From Holophagales bacterium (lineage in GTDB: Bacteria; Acidobacteriota; Thermoanaerobaculia; Multivoradales; Multivoraceae): DNA of 64,000 bases. This document shows, piece by piece, positions 1 through 7,789 of the stretch (within the stretch, counting starts at the first letter, position 1; every line of letters starts with the position of its first letter). A model generated the notes under the pieces. It did not search any database, was not told the origin of the DNA, and saw nothing but the letters and a program-made list of their open reading frames with translations. The position numbers and the translations under genes are program-made. The DNA lies in contig VXZQ01000001.1 of assembly GCA_009845425.1 (NCBI GenBank), forward strand, positions 62,001-126,000. The letters are read 5' to 3'.

Positions 1-452
1 ACTACGAGCGAGCCGTCGCTGCCCACCAGAAGGGCAAAAGAACCATCGCCAACTGGGTGATGACGGAACTCCTGCGCGAGCTGAAGGAGCGAAGCATCGA
101 CGTGAACGAAGCGATCGCGCCGGAGCGCCTCGCCGCCGTCGTCGCCCTGGTCGACTCCGGCGAGCTTTCCACCACCGCCGCCAAGGAGGTCCTCGCCGAG
201 GCCTGGGACTCGTCCGAGACCCCGGACCAGATCGCCGACCGCCTCGGCCTCCGCCAGGTCCGCGACGACACGCAGCTCGAGGCGTGGGCCGACGAGGCGA
301 TCGCCGCCAACGAGAAGGCCGTCGCCGAGTACCTCGGCGGCCGCCGGCAGGCCCTCGGCTACCTGGTCGGTCAGATCATGAAAGTCTCACGCGGCAGCGC
401 CGAACCCCGGGCCGCCCAGGAGATCCTGCGCCGCAAGCTGGCTGACCGCTAG
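1..452 (+). CDS. gatB: Aspartyl/glutamyl-tRNA amidotransferase subunit B, C-terminal part
   Basis: This is the 3' end of gatB, read in the frame beginning at base 3; its start lies left of the window. GatB is the subunit of GatCAB that binds misacylated Glu-tRNA(Gln) or Asp-tRNA(Asn) and phosphorylates the substrate before amide transfer. The visible 149 residues are the helical tail and YqeY-like domain, recognisable from the NWV-MTELL segment, the AKEVL run and the closing GQIMKVSRG..P..AQEIL-RRKL pattern typical of GatB ends. The stop overlaps the stop of the convergent TPR gene by four bases, so the two transcripts meet without a spacer. Confidence 0.93.
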   Translation, partial: YERAVAAHQKGKRTIANWVMTELLRELKERSIDVNEAIAPERLAAVVALVDSGELSTTAAKEVLAEAWDSSETPDQIADRLGLRQVRDDTQLEAWADEAIAANEKAVAEYLGGRRQALGYLVGQIMKVSRGSAEPRAAQEILRRKLADR

Positions 453-1621
453 CGGCGCGGCGGTTTCTTCGTGCCTCCGGTGATCTCATCCAGTTCTTCC
501 TGGAGTTCGCCCAGTCGCTTCTTGATCTCATCGACCGTCGCGTTGTGCTCGTCCGCTTCCTTGTTGTCGGCAGCGATCTGCTGGTTCTCACGCACGCGGG
601 CGGCGCCAGCCGCGTTGCCGGCCCGTTCGTAGCACCTGATCGCCTCGCCGAACTTCTTCTGCTTCTCGAGGACGAAGCCGAGATAGTCGAAGACCTGCCT
701 CTCGGCCTGGCCGGACGCCAGAGTGAGGGCGTCGTTCAGCGGCGCTTCGGCGTCGTTGAAACGCCCGAGCGATCCGTAGGCCTGTCCAAGGTAGTAGTGG
801 GCGTGCCAGTCGCCTGCTCTCTTCGAGATCGCCTGCTGCAACGTCGAGACCGCCGACTCGTAGTTCTTTCCACCGAGCTGAACCTCAGCGAGCAGCAAGA
901 GGTTCTCGTAGGAGGAATCGCTACCGACGAGGCTCCTGGCCACAGCCTCGGCCCTGCGATAAACCGCCGTCTTTGCTTCGCCTTCGGCCCCCCGACCCTT
1001 GATCTTCAGGGCGTTGACCAGAGCCTCCTTCCACTCCGTCATGCTGCCGTCCATCGACGTCGCACGCTCAAAGGCGGCGATGGCTGCATCCAGCTGTGCG
1101 TCGTCCTGCAGTTTCTTGCCGTAGTCGAAGCGCGCTCTCGCATCGCCCGGTTTGAGATCGGCCACTCTGCCAAGGTCGACCGCGGCGCTTCCGGTGTTCC
1201 CCAGCTTCGCGTGGCTACGACCTCGCCTCTGGTACACCTGGATCTGCGCCTGCTTCGGCAAGCTGCCGATGTCCAGTCGATTCAGCGCCGCGATGCACTC
1301 GGCGGGCTTGTCGCTTTCGTCGAAAGCCCGCCCGAGGTAGACGCGGCTGGGGACATCGTCCGGATTCAGCTCGACGGCCTTCCGCAGCGGCCCGACCGCG
1401 TCGCCCGGCCTCCCGGCAGAGATGAGGGCGCGACCCAGCATGTGGTAACCCTGCGGCTCATCGGGCCGCTCCTCGACGAACTTCTGGAACTCGGCAGCGG
1501 CCAACTCGAAATTCCCGGACCTGAAGGCGGCAGTCCCAGCTTCGTAGTCGGCCAACGCGGCGTTGGCGGCCAGAAGGAGGCAGCACGCGATCAAGGCACA
1601 GACGAATCGGAAGTTAGTCAT
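449..1621 (-). CDS. Periplasmic TPR-repeat protein, copy 1 of a duplicated TonB-TPR pair
   Basis: A 390-residue protein with a Sec signal peptide (about residues 1-24, ending ALA-D) followed by tetratricopeptide repeats to about residue 330 and a charged, probably coiled-coil tail rich in Glu and Lys. TPR modules mediate protein-protein contacts, so a periplasmic scaffold role beside the TonB system is a reasonable inference; no catalytic motif is visible. The ATG follows the upstream tonB stop directly with no spacer, implying translational coupling. A paralogue of identical length lies at 2656-3828, and the two align without gaps over most of their length. It is the last gene of the ExbB-ExbD-ExbD-TonB-TPR-TonB-TPR operon. 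Confidence 0.85.
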   Translation of the reverse strand: MTNFRFVCALIACCLLLAANAALADYEAGTAAFRSGNFELAAAEFQKFVEERPDEPQGYHMLGRALISAGRPGDAVGPLRKAVELNPDDVPSRVYLGRAFDESDKPAECIAALNRLDIGSLPKQAQIQVYQRRGRSHAKLGNTGSAAVDLGRVADLKPGDARARFDYGKKLQDDAQLDAAIAAFERATSMDGSMTEWKEALVNALKIKGRGAEGEAKTAVYRRAEAVARSLVGSDSSYENLLLLAEVQLGGKNYESAVSTLQQAISKRAGDWHAHYYLGQAYGSLGRFNDAEAPLNDALTLASGQAERQVFDYLGFVLEKQKKFGEAIRCYERAGNAAGAARVRENQQIAADNKEADEHNATVDEIKKRLGELQEELDEITGGTKKPPRR

Positions 1622-2365
1622 CTACTGGAGTTGGAAGGTGACGGTCAGGTTGTAGTACACGGCGACCGGTCTGCCGTTCAGTGTCGCCGGCTTGAACTTC
1701 CACTGCTCCACCGCCGACACGGCGGCCTCGGCCAGCCCCATGGGCAAGGGCTTCAGAACCTTGGTGTCGGTGACGTCACCGTTCTTGTCGATCGTCGCCT
1801 GGAGGACCACGATGCCCTGGATCCGTGCCTTGCGCGCGATCTCCGTGTACTGGGGCTGCGGAGCGCTCAGCTTCTCCGGCTCGGTCACGTCGCCAGCGAC
1901 GTTGATCGGCCCCTCCGGTTCCCGCGGAGCCGGCGCGTCGGGAAGGGCGATGAGACCGACATCGTCGACTTCGGGAATGTAGATCTCGTCGGGCTCGTCG
2001 ATCCGGATCGGTTCCGGCTCCCTGGGCGTGGGATCGGGGATCGGAACCTTCTTCGACTTCGGCTTGGGAATCTGCTGCTCTTCCTTCGGCGGTGGCGGCT
2101 TGAAGCGCACCTGCTGCACGACGAAGACCGGGGGCTTCGGCGGCGGCGCCACCGTGTCGCCGTAGAGATCGGGCAACTTCACGATCAGCAGGATCCCGTG
2201 GAGGACGACGGCCAGCCCCAACGAGTAGCGGAACGTCCTGTTGTCCTCGCGGGTCTCCTGCACGTAGGTCAGCAGGCCCTGTTCAGCGGAGGTTGGCGCG
2301 GCCGGTTCCTCCTTCGCGGGCTCCGCCGCCGGGGATGCCGCCTGTTCGAGCTCCTCGTCACTCAT
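1622..2365 (-). CDS. TonB-family energy transducer, copy 1
   Basis: A 247-residue TonB-like protein. It has a cytoplasmic N-terminus, one membrane anchor (about residues 45-65), a Pro/Lys/Glu-rich periplasmic stalk (about 73-150, with PPPPKEEQQIPKPKSKK) and a C-terminal TonB domain (about 168-247) containing the QPQYTEIARKARIQG and QWKFKPA patterns. TonB proteins couple the proton-motive force harvested by ExbB/ExbD to outer-membrane receptors. Hand alignment with the copy at 3851-4594 shows the same length, no gaps and about 33 differences in 247 positions (about 87% identity), concentrated in the stalk around residues 126-170. Both copies keep the membrane and C-terminal domains, so both look functional. 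Confidence 0.9.
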   Translation of the reverse strand: MSDEELEQAASPAAEPAKEEPAAPTSAEQGLLTYVQETREDNRTFRYSLGLAVVLHGILLIVKLPDLYGDTVAPPPKPPVFVVQQVRFKPPPPKEEQQIPKPKSKKVPIPDPTPREPEPIRIDEPDEIYIPEVDDVGLIALPDAPAPREPEGPINVAGDVTEPEKLSAPQPQYTEIARKARIQGIVVLQATIDKNGDVTDTKVLKPLPMGLAEAAVSAVEQWKFKPATLNGRPVAVYYNLTVTFQLQ

Positions 2366-2571
2366 CCGGTTCTCCCTCCTCGGTCAGGTTCTCGGTCGTG
2401 TGTCCTGTCGCGTGGTGTCTGAGTTCCAACGTCCAGCCGGTTTCGGCCTATTCCGACCTTCAGAACGAAGACCCCACGACCTCGGCCGAGGTCAGGTCAT
2501 TGCCAGCCGCTGGTCGCCAGCCCGGTGCGGGCTCCCCCGAAACCCGGACGCGGCCGGTGCATTGTTTCTCC

Positions 2572-2622
2572 GCGGGTCAGAGGACCCGCAGGTCAGAGCC
2601 GGCGAAGACGCCAGCGCACCCA
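2572..2622. repeat. Intergenic hairpin repeat (GCGGGTC-n4-GACCCGC, ending GCGCACCCA)
   Basis: A perfect 7-bp inverted repeat (2572-2578 with 2583-2589, loop AGAG) is followed by a 25-base stretch at 2598-2622. That stretch matches 41763-41787 at 23 of 25 positions and ends GCGCACCCA. The same hairpin with loop AGAA occurs at 54302-54319 and 58146-58163. All lie between genes. No T-tract follows, so a classical terminator is not supported. The gap 2366-2655 that holds it otherwise shows only the duplicated tonB upstream region. Confidence 0.7.
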
Positions 2623-2655
2623 GTGAGAACCGTCGACGTTCTGCGACGCGAGCTT

Positions 2656-3828
2656 CTACCGGCGCGGAGGCTCGTTCGTCGCTCCGGGAACCTCTTCGAG
2701 TTGCCGGCGGAGTTCCTCGCGCTGGCGCTCGAGTTCCGCGATGTTCTCGTTGAACTCGTCGGCTTCCCGGTTTTCCTGCGCGATCTGCTTGTTCTCACGC
2801 ACCCGCGCGGCGCCAGCCGCGTTCCCGGCCCGTTCGTACGCCGAGATCGCCGGGTCGTACTTGTTCTGCTTCGAAAGCACGAAGCCGAGGTAGTCGAGGA
2901 CCTGCCTTTCGGCCTCGCCCGACGCGAGAGCCAGGGCATCGTTCAGCGGCGCTTCGGCGTCGTTGAAACGCTCGAGCGAGCCGTAGGCCTGCCCCAGGTA
3001 GAAGTGGGAGTGCCAGTCGTTGCGCTTCTTCGAAATCGCCTGCTGGAACGTCGATGCCGCCGAGTCGTAGTTCTTGCCGCCGAGCTGCACTTCGCCCAGC
3101 AGGAGAAGGTTGTCGTACGAGGGGCTGCTCCCGACCAGGCTTCTCGCCACGTCTTCAGCCTTGCGGTAGATGCCGGCCTTCCCGGAACCCTGGGTACTCC
3201 GTCCCTTGACCTTCAGGGCGTTCACGAGGACCTTCTTCCACTCCGACTTGCTGCCGTCCATCGAGATCGCCCGCTCGTAGGCTGCGATCGCGGGATCGAG
3301 CTGCGCATCGCTATGGAGCATCTGGCCGTACTCGAAGCGGGCCGCGGCGTCGCTGGGCTTCAGGTCGGCGACCCTGCCCAGATCAGCCGCCGCACTGCCG
3401 GTGTTACCCAGCCGGGCGTAGCTGGCCCCGCGCGTCTCGTACACCCCGACCTGGATGTTCGCGGGCAACGCGCCGATGTTCAACCTGCTCAGCGTCGAGA
3501 TGCACTCCCTGGGCTTGCCGCTCTGGTAGAAGGCCTGGCCCAGGAGCACCTGGCTCCCAATGTCGTCGGCCTTCATTTCGATGGCCTTCTGAAACGCGGC
3601 AACCGCGTCGCCGGCCTTGCCGCCCCGGAGCAGGGAGCGGCCCAGCATCTGGTAGCCGGCCTGCTGGTCGGGGCGCTCCTCGACGAACTGCTGGAACTCG
3701 GCGATCGCCTGAGCGTAGTTGCCGGACTTGAATGCGGCCACGCCCTCGTCCCAGCCGGCGAAGGCCACGGATGCGGTCAGCAGTGCGCAGACCGTAGTAA
3801 GTGCGAGTACGGATCGGCGAGTAGTCAT
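2656..3828 (-). CDS. Periplasmic TPR-repeat protein, copy 2
   Basis: Paralogue of the 449-1621 gene, also 390 residues. A signal peptide (about residues 1-24, ending AFA-G) leads into repeated helix pairs with the TPR signature of Gly/Ala/Tyr positions, for example YQMLGRSLLRGGKAGDA and AAARFEYGQMLH. The C-terminal 45 residues are highly charged (ELERQREELRRQLEE), consistent with a short coiled coil. It starts 22 bases after the stop of tonB copy 2. The fixed pairing of each TPR gene with a tonB gene suggests that the two products work together in the envelope, perhaps linking TonB to a periplasmic partner; that partner is not identifiable here. Confidence 0.85.
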   Translation of the reverse strand: MTTRRSVLALTTVCALLTASVAFAGWDEGVAAFKSGNYAQAIAEFQQFVEERPDQQAGYQMLGRSLLRGGKAGDAVAAFQKAIEMKADDIGSQVLLGQAFYQSGKPRECISTLSRLNIGALPANIQVGVYETRGASYARLGNTGSAAADLGRVADLKPSDAAARFEYGQMLHSDAQLDPAIAAYERAISMDGSKSEWKKVLVNALKVKGRSTQGSGKAGIYRKAEDVARSLVGSSPSYDNLLLLGEVQLGGKNYDSAASTFQQAISKKRNDWHSHFYLGQAYGSLERFNDAEAPLNDALALASGEAERQVLDYLGFVLSKQNKYDPAISAYERAGNAAGAARVRENKQIAQENREADEFNENIAELERQREELRRQLEEVPGATNEPPRR

Positions 3829-3850
3829 GATTGGGCCGTAGTCCTCAGGT

Positions 3851-4594
3851 CTACTGGAGCTGGAAGTTGACGGTCAGGTTGTAGTACACGGCGACCGGCT
3901 TGCCGTTCAGCGTCGCCGGCTTGAACTTCCACTGCTGCACGGCCGACACGGCGGCTTCGGCAAGGCCCATCGGCAGGGGCTTCAGAACCTTGATGTCGGT
4001 GATGTCGCCGTTCTTGTCGATCGTCGCCTGGAGGATGACGACACCCTGGATCCGCGCCTTGCGCGCGATCTCGGTGTACTGGGGCTGGATCTCGTTGATC
4101 TTCTCCGGCTTCGTCACGTCGCCGGTGACGTAGATCGGCCCGGTCGGTTCCGGCGGAGGCGGCGCCTCGGGAAGGTCGAAGAGATCGAGATCGTCGACCT
4201 CGGGAATGTCGATCTCCTCCGGCTCGTCGATCCGGATCGGCTCCGGCTCGTCAGGAGTGGGATCGGGGATCGGAACCTTCTTCGACTTCGGCTTGGGAAT
4301 CTGCTGCTCTTCCTTCGGCGGTGGCGGCTTGAAGCGCACCTGCTGCACGACGAAGACCTTGGGCTTCGGCGGCGGCGCCACCGTGTCGCCGTACAGGTCG
4401 GGCAGCTTCACGATCAGCAGGATCCCGTGGAGGATGACCGCCAGCCCCAACGAGTAGCGGAACGTCTTGTTGTCCTCGCGGGTCTCCTGCACGTAGGTCA
4501 GCAGCCCCTGTTCGGCGGAGGTCAGCGCGGTCGGTTCGTCCTTCGCGGGCTCCTCCGCGGGGGACGCAGCCTGTTCGAGGTTTTCATCACTCAT
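3851..4594 (-). CDS. TonB-family energy transducer, copy 2
   Basis: 247 residues with the same architecture as copy 1: membrane anchor at about 45-65, acidic/proline-rich stalk and C-terminal TonB fold (about 168-247) ending NFQLQ. The stalk is more acidic than in copy 1 (EEIDIPEVDDLDLFDLPEAP), the main difference between the copies. It lies directly downstream of the two ExbD genes in the same orientation, so it is probably the ancestral member and copy 1 the duplicate. It could energise a TonB-dependent receptor such as the one at 60785-64000, though no specific pairing can be read from sequence. Confidence 0.9.
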   Translation of the reverse strand: MSDENLEQAASPAEEPAKDEPTALTSAEQGLLTYVQETREDNKTFRYSLGLAVILHGILLIVKLPDLYGDTVAPPPKPKVFVVQQVRFKPPPPKEEQQIPKPKSKKVPIPDPTPDEPEPIRIDEPEEIDIPEVDDLDLFDLPEAPPPPEPTGPIYVTGDVTKPEKINEIQPQYTEIARKARIQGVVILQATIDKNGDITDIKVLKPLPMGLAEAAVSAVQQWKFKPATLNGKPVAVYYNLTVNFQLQ

Positions 4595-4688
4595 CCGGTT
4601 ACCCCTCTTCGTTCAGGTTCTCGGTCGGGTGTTCTGTCGTGTGGTGTCTGAGTTCAACGTCCAGCCGGTCTCGGCGTATTCCGACTCC

Positions 4689-5126
4689 CTAGTACCAGAA
4701 GCTCTGGATCTCGCGCTGGGTGGGAACCGAGATGTTGATCGGCTGTTCCAGCCCATAGTCCTCCCACTGGCGCAACTCGTCGTAGACCTGGACCATGAAG
4801 CGGTACGGCGTCGCGATATCGGGCCGGATGATCACCGGCTTCTTCGGGTTCCGCTCGAGCTTCGGCTTCAGGTAGGGGATGATCTCGTGCAACCCCATCG
4901 GATCCTGGTCGACGATCAGCTCGCCGTTCGGCATGATCTCGACCAGCACCGACTCCTCCTTCTCGACCACCGGCGGATCGTCGTCGTCCTCGGGAAGCGC
5001 GAAGTCCAGTCCGCGCGTCGCGGTGAACGTCGTCGTCACCATGAAGAAGACGATCAGCAGGAAGGCGATGTCCGCCATCGACGAGGTCGGGATTTCATCG
5101 TCCGGGCGATCACGGTCAAGTCTCAT
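4689..5126 (-). CDS. exbD: ExbD/TolR-family biopolymer transport protein (second of two)
   Basis: 145 residues: short cytoplasmic N-terminus, one transmembrane helix (about residues 18-36) with the family motif SMADIAFLLIVFFM, including the membrane Asp thought to carry protons, then a periplasmic domain. It differs strongly from the adjacent ExbD (5181-5609), with an acidic linker DDDDPPVVEKEE and a distinct C-terminus ending FWY, so it is not a recent duplicate. ExbD forms the stator/rotor assembly with ExbB and drives TonB. Two divergent ExbD genes in one operon may form a hetero-assembly or serve the two TonB proteins. Confidence 0.9.
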   Translation of the reverse strand: MRLDRDRPDDEIPTSSMADIAFLLIVFFMVTTTFTATRGLDFALPEDDDDPPVVEKEESVLVEIMPNGELIVDQDPMGLHEIIPYLKPKLERNPKKPVIIRPDIATPYRFMVQVYDELRQWEDYGLEQPINISVPTQREIQSFWY

Positions 5127-5180
5127 CTTGCGCCTCCATCCATCGGCTGCATCGGGTTTCTGATCCCCTCACCTCGTAGC

Positions 5181-5609
5181 TTACAGGTCGTCGACCGTCA
5201 CCTGATCCGACAGCAGGTAGACGTCCCGGACCTTGGCCCGCTTCAACGCGTCGATCACCTCGTCAACCTTCAGCCAGTCCACGTCGCCGTGCGCCTTGAC
5301 GACGAAGACCTTCTGCGGGTCCATCGCGATGACGCCGGCCGCCATCGAGAGAACCTCGTCGGCCGCGCTGACCAGGGCACTCTGCTCCGTGCCGTCGGAG
5401 ACCCGGATGCGCCCGTTCGGGTCGATCGAAACGTAGGCGGACTGCTTCGGGATCTCGTACCTGAGAGTCGTCTTCGGCAGCGTCACCTGGGTCTTGTCGA
5501 CCTCGAAGGTGATCGTCAGCATGAAGAAGATGATCAGCAGGAAGGCGATATCCGCCATCGAGGCCGTCGGGATGTTTGGCTTGTGCTCGATGGTTGCCTT
5601 GAGCTTCAT
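5181..5609 (-). CDS. exbD: ExbD/TolR-family biopolymer transport protein (first of two)
   Basis: 142 residues with one N-terminal transmembrane helix carrying SMADIAFLLIIFFM and a periplasmic domain with the DPNGRIRV and QKVFVVKAHGDV patterns seen in ExbD/TolR. It starts 35 bases after the ExbB-like stop and is followed after 54 bases by the second ExbD. Together with the ExbB-like protein it should form the proton-driven motor in the inner membrane. The ExbD/TolR label cannot be narrowed by sequence alone, but the adjacent TonB genes favour ExbD. No tolB or pal gene is in the window. Confidence 0.9.
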   Translation of the reverse strand: MKLKATIEHKPNIPTASMADIAFLLIIFFMLTITFEVDKTQVTLPKTTLRYEIPKQSAYVSIDPNGRIRVSDGTEQSALVSAADEVLSMAAGVIAMDPQKVFVVKAHGDVDWLKVDEVIDALKRAKVRDVYLLSDQVTVDDL

Positions 5610-5644
5610 GTCGATCTACTCCGCTGAAGACAGGTAGAACGCCT

Positions 5645-6310
5645 CTAGCCGGCGTCGCCGCCGGACTCCGGCGGGATCCCGCTGCGCTCCATCTCGCCGA
5701 ACGTCTCGAGGAGCATGTTCGCCGACGTCTCGATGTCGCGGACGAACTTGTTGATCCGGCTCATGAAGTAGTTGTAGGCGAGCTGGGTCGGAATGGCGAC
5801 CGCCAGACCGCCGGCGGTCGTGGTCAGCGCCTCCTTGATGCCGGTGGCGACCGCGCCGGGGTTCGACAGACCCTGTGCCGCCAGGGCGTCGAAGCCGGCC
5901 ATCATGCCGGTCACCGTGCCGAAGAACCCGAGCAGCGGGGCGACGTTGGCCGTCGTCGCCAGCACCGCGAGCCCGCGCTCGAGGCGGCCCATCTCGAACA
6001 GCGCCGCGTTCTCGATCGTCTTCTCGACATCTTCCTTGGGCTGGCCGTACTTCATCAGACCGGCCTTGAGGATCGAAGCGACCGGACCGCGGTACTCCTC
6101 GCATACCTTGACCGCTTCACGAATCGAGCGGTTCACGACCAGCGCCTTCCGCACCTTGGGGAGGAACTCGTGAACGTTGATCCGAGCCCGCCGCAGCGCA
6201 ATCAGTCGCTCGACCACCACCGCTGCCGCGATGACGGAGAAAGCGAGCAATGGCCACATGACGGGGCCGCCCTCGTTCATCAACTTCCAGAACGTGCCAC
6301 CAATGTTCAC
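5645..6310 (-). CDS. exbB: MotA/TolQ/ExbB proton channel family protein
   Basis: 221 residues with three membrane spans (about 16-35, 115-140 and 155-180) and the family signature GFFGTVTGMM at residues 128-137, followed by the conserved TTTAGGLAVAIP segment in the third span. ExbB subunits form the pentameric ring around ExbD that converts proton flow into force on TonB. It is the first gene of the minus-strand TonB operon; a -35/-10-like pair lies about 130 bases upstream (6440-6467). Confidence 0.92.
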   Translation of the reverse strand: MNIGGTFWKLMNEGGPVMWPLLAFSVIAAAVVVERLIALRRARINVHEFLPKVRKALVVNRSIREAVKVCEEYRGPVASILKAGLMKYGQPKEDVEKTIENAALFEMGRLERGLAVLATTANVAPLLGFFGTVTGMMAGFDALAAQGLSNPGAVATGIKEALTTTAGGLAVAIPTQLAYNYFMSRINKFVRDIETSANMLLETFGEMERSGIPPESGGDAG

Positions 6311-6439
6311 CTAGCTACCTCCTCAGAACTGCGCCCGCCGACGGGCTGGTTGAACCGCCCGCCGAAGGCGGACGCGATTCTGGACATGCGGTGACCCCTA
6401 CACCGGAGGGGTGCCTGGCTCACCTTGGAACGGTGGAGC

Positions 6440-6467
6440 AATATAGCACACGGGTTCGGCTTTGGAA
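6440..6467 (-). promoter_or_regulatory. Possible sigma-70-type promoter of the exbB-tonB operon
   Basis: On the minus strand TTCCAA (6467-6462) and TATATT (6445-6440) are separated by 16 bases, an acceptable spacing for a housekeeping promoter. The TATATT lies in an AT-rich island that is unusual in this GC-rich DNA, between the ruvC 3' end and exbB. The -35 match is weak, so this is tentative. Confidence 0.35.
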
Positions 6468-6475
6468 CCGCCCGA

Positions 6476-6991
6476 TCAACCGCGTTCGGGCGAGGCTCCG
6501 GCCGCCTCGACGACCCGCTCCAGGGGTCGGCGGTGCAGGCAGCAGAGAGCGACGGCCAGGGCATCGGATGCGTCGGCGCTGCGCCGCTTCGGGGACGGCC
6601 CCAGAAGTACGTCGACCATCCGGGCAACCTGGGTCTTGTCGGCCCGGCCACTGCCGCAGACGGCCTGCTTGACGTGCGCCGGGGAGTACTCCTCGACTTC
6701 CAGGCCATGCCGCCCGAGCACGGACAGGATGACGCCCCGGGCCTGGGCCAGCGCGATCAGGGAGCGGCTGTTGCGGCCGTGAAACAGCGTTTCCAGGGCC
6801 GCCGCCGCCGGCTGCCAGCGTTCGAGAGTCTCCTCCAGGCCCTCGGCCAGCCGCGCCATCCGCGCCGCCGGCGTCGGCTCGGCAGTGAGTACGATCCGGC
6901 CCGCATCCAGTTGCCGAACCCTCGACCCTTCCTGTTCCACCACGCCGAACCCCGTGTAGCGACTCCCGGGATCGATCCCGAGGACGATCAC
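6476..6991 (-). CDS. ruvC: Crossover junction endodeoxyribonuclease RuvC
   Basis: 171 residues from the GTG at 6991; the frame stays open further upstream, but that part overlaps yebC and is not RuvC-like. RuvC is the dimeric Mg-dependent resolvase that cuts Holliday junctions. Catalytic acidic residues are visible: D6/D7 region in VLGIDPGSRYTGFG, E67 in ALETLFHGRN, and the C-terminal Asp pair in SADASDALAVA. The conserved SGRADKTQVARMV stretch is also present. It starts 20 bases after the yebC stop in the same orientation, the usual yebC-ruvC arrangement. ruvA and ruvB are not adjacent here. Confidence 0.93.
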   Translation of the reverse strand: MIVLGIDPGSRYTGFGVVEQEGSRVRQLDAGRIVLTAEPTPAARMARLAEGLEETLERWQPAAAALETLFHGRNSRSLIALAQARGVILSVLGRHGLEVEEYSPAHVKQAVCGSGRADKTQVARMVDVLLGPSPKRRSADASDALAVALCCLHRRPLERVVEAAGASPERG

Positions 6992-7010
6992 GGCAGCGCC
7001 CCGGAGACGG

Positions 7011-7775
7011 TCAGGACGCCAGCCGCTCGAGCAGTTCGTCGTCGAGGTCGAAGTTGGCCCAGACGTTCTGCACGTCGTCCTGATCCTCCAGGGCATCGAT
7101 CAGGCGCATGAGCGGACCCGCGCCCCCCTCGTCGACCTGGACCAGGTTCTGGGGTTCCATCGTCAGTTGCGCGATGGTCGCGGGCAGGCCGCGCTCCTCG
7201 ATCGCATCCTTCGTCGCGTGGAACGCCTCGACGGAGGTGTAGACGCTGTAGCTCTCGTCCTCGACGGCATAGTCCTCGGCCTCGAGTTCGAGGGCGAGTT
7301 CCACCAGCGCATCCTCGTCCACCCCGAAGCCCTCGAGGGCAACTCGATCGAAGGCGAAGAAGCCGCGGCGATGGAACATCCAGGCGACGCAGCCGTTCTC
7401 GCCCAGGTTCCCGCCGTGTTTGGTGAACAGGTGCCTGACCTCCGAAACGGTCCGGTTCCGGTTGTCGGTGAGGGTTTCCACCAGCACCGCGACGCCACCG
7501 GGGCCGTATCCCTCATAGGTGACTTCCTCGTAGGACACGCCTTCGAGCTCTCCGGTGCCCTTCTTGATCGCCCTGTCGATGTTGTCTCCCGGCACGTTCT
7601 GCGCCTTCGCGTCCGACAGTGCGTGACGGAGTCTCGGGTTACCCGCGGGATCCCCCCCGCCCAGTCGGGCGGCGACCGAGACCTCCTTCAGGATCCGCGT
7701 GAAAACCTTGCTGCGACGGGCGTCCTGCGCCGCCTTCTTGTGCTTGATCGTGCTCCACTTGCTGTGACCCGACAT
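7011..7775 (-). CDS. yebC: YebC/PmpR-family translation/transcription factor (TACO1 family)
   Basis: 254 residues, close to the usual family length. It opens with the hallmark [14 protein letters not shown] and contains [22 protein letters not shown] and [19 protein letters not shown], all diagnostic. YebC proteins act in the cytoplasm; some members relieve ribosome stalling at proline-rich motifs, others bind DNA as regulators. It is upstream of ruvC in one transcription unit, a widely conserved neighbourhood. It is divergent from folC with only 14 bases between the start codons, so the promoters of the two genes must overlap the opposite coding regions. Confidence 0.95.
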   Translation of the reverse strand: MSGHSKWSTIKHKKAAQDARRSKVFTRILKEVSVAARLGGGDPAGNPRLRHALSDAKAQNVPGDNIDRAIKKGTGELEGVSYEEVTYEGYGPGGVAVLVETLTDNRNRTVSEVRHLFTKHGGNLGENGCVAWMFHRRGFFAFDRVALEGFGVDEDALVELALELEAEDYAVEDESYSVYTSVEAFHATKDAIEERGLPATIAQLTMEPQNLVQVDEGGAGPLMRLIDALEDQDDVQNVWANFDLDDELLERLAS

Positions 7776-7789
7776 CGCCGGTTTATCTT

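Larger units (their letters stand above)
449..4690. repeat. Tandem duplication of a TonB-TPR gene pair with its 5' flank
   Basis: Two consecutive units, about 449-2460 and 2656-4684, each hold a tonB gene followed by a TPR gene, in the same orientation and with identical protein lengths (247 and 390). The duplicated stretch also includes about 90 bases upstream of each tonB: bases 2366-2459 and 4595-4683 match closely (shared cores include CAGGTTCTCGGTCG, GTGGTGTCTGAGTTC and AACGTCCAGCCGGT). Similarity stops where the second unit meets the exbD stop codon. The TonB pair is more alike than the TPR pair. The stretch 2460-2655 between the units is unique and carries a hairpin repeat. Confidence 0.85.

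Noticed and set aside
545..2422. Long plus-strand open frame across the TPR and TonB genes
   Set aside because: Antisense shadow of GC-rich coding sequence; Leu/Arg/Val/Asp-rich with no domain, while the opposite strand has clear families.
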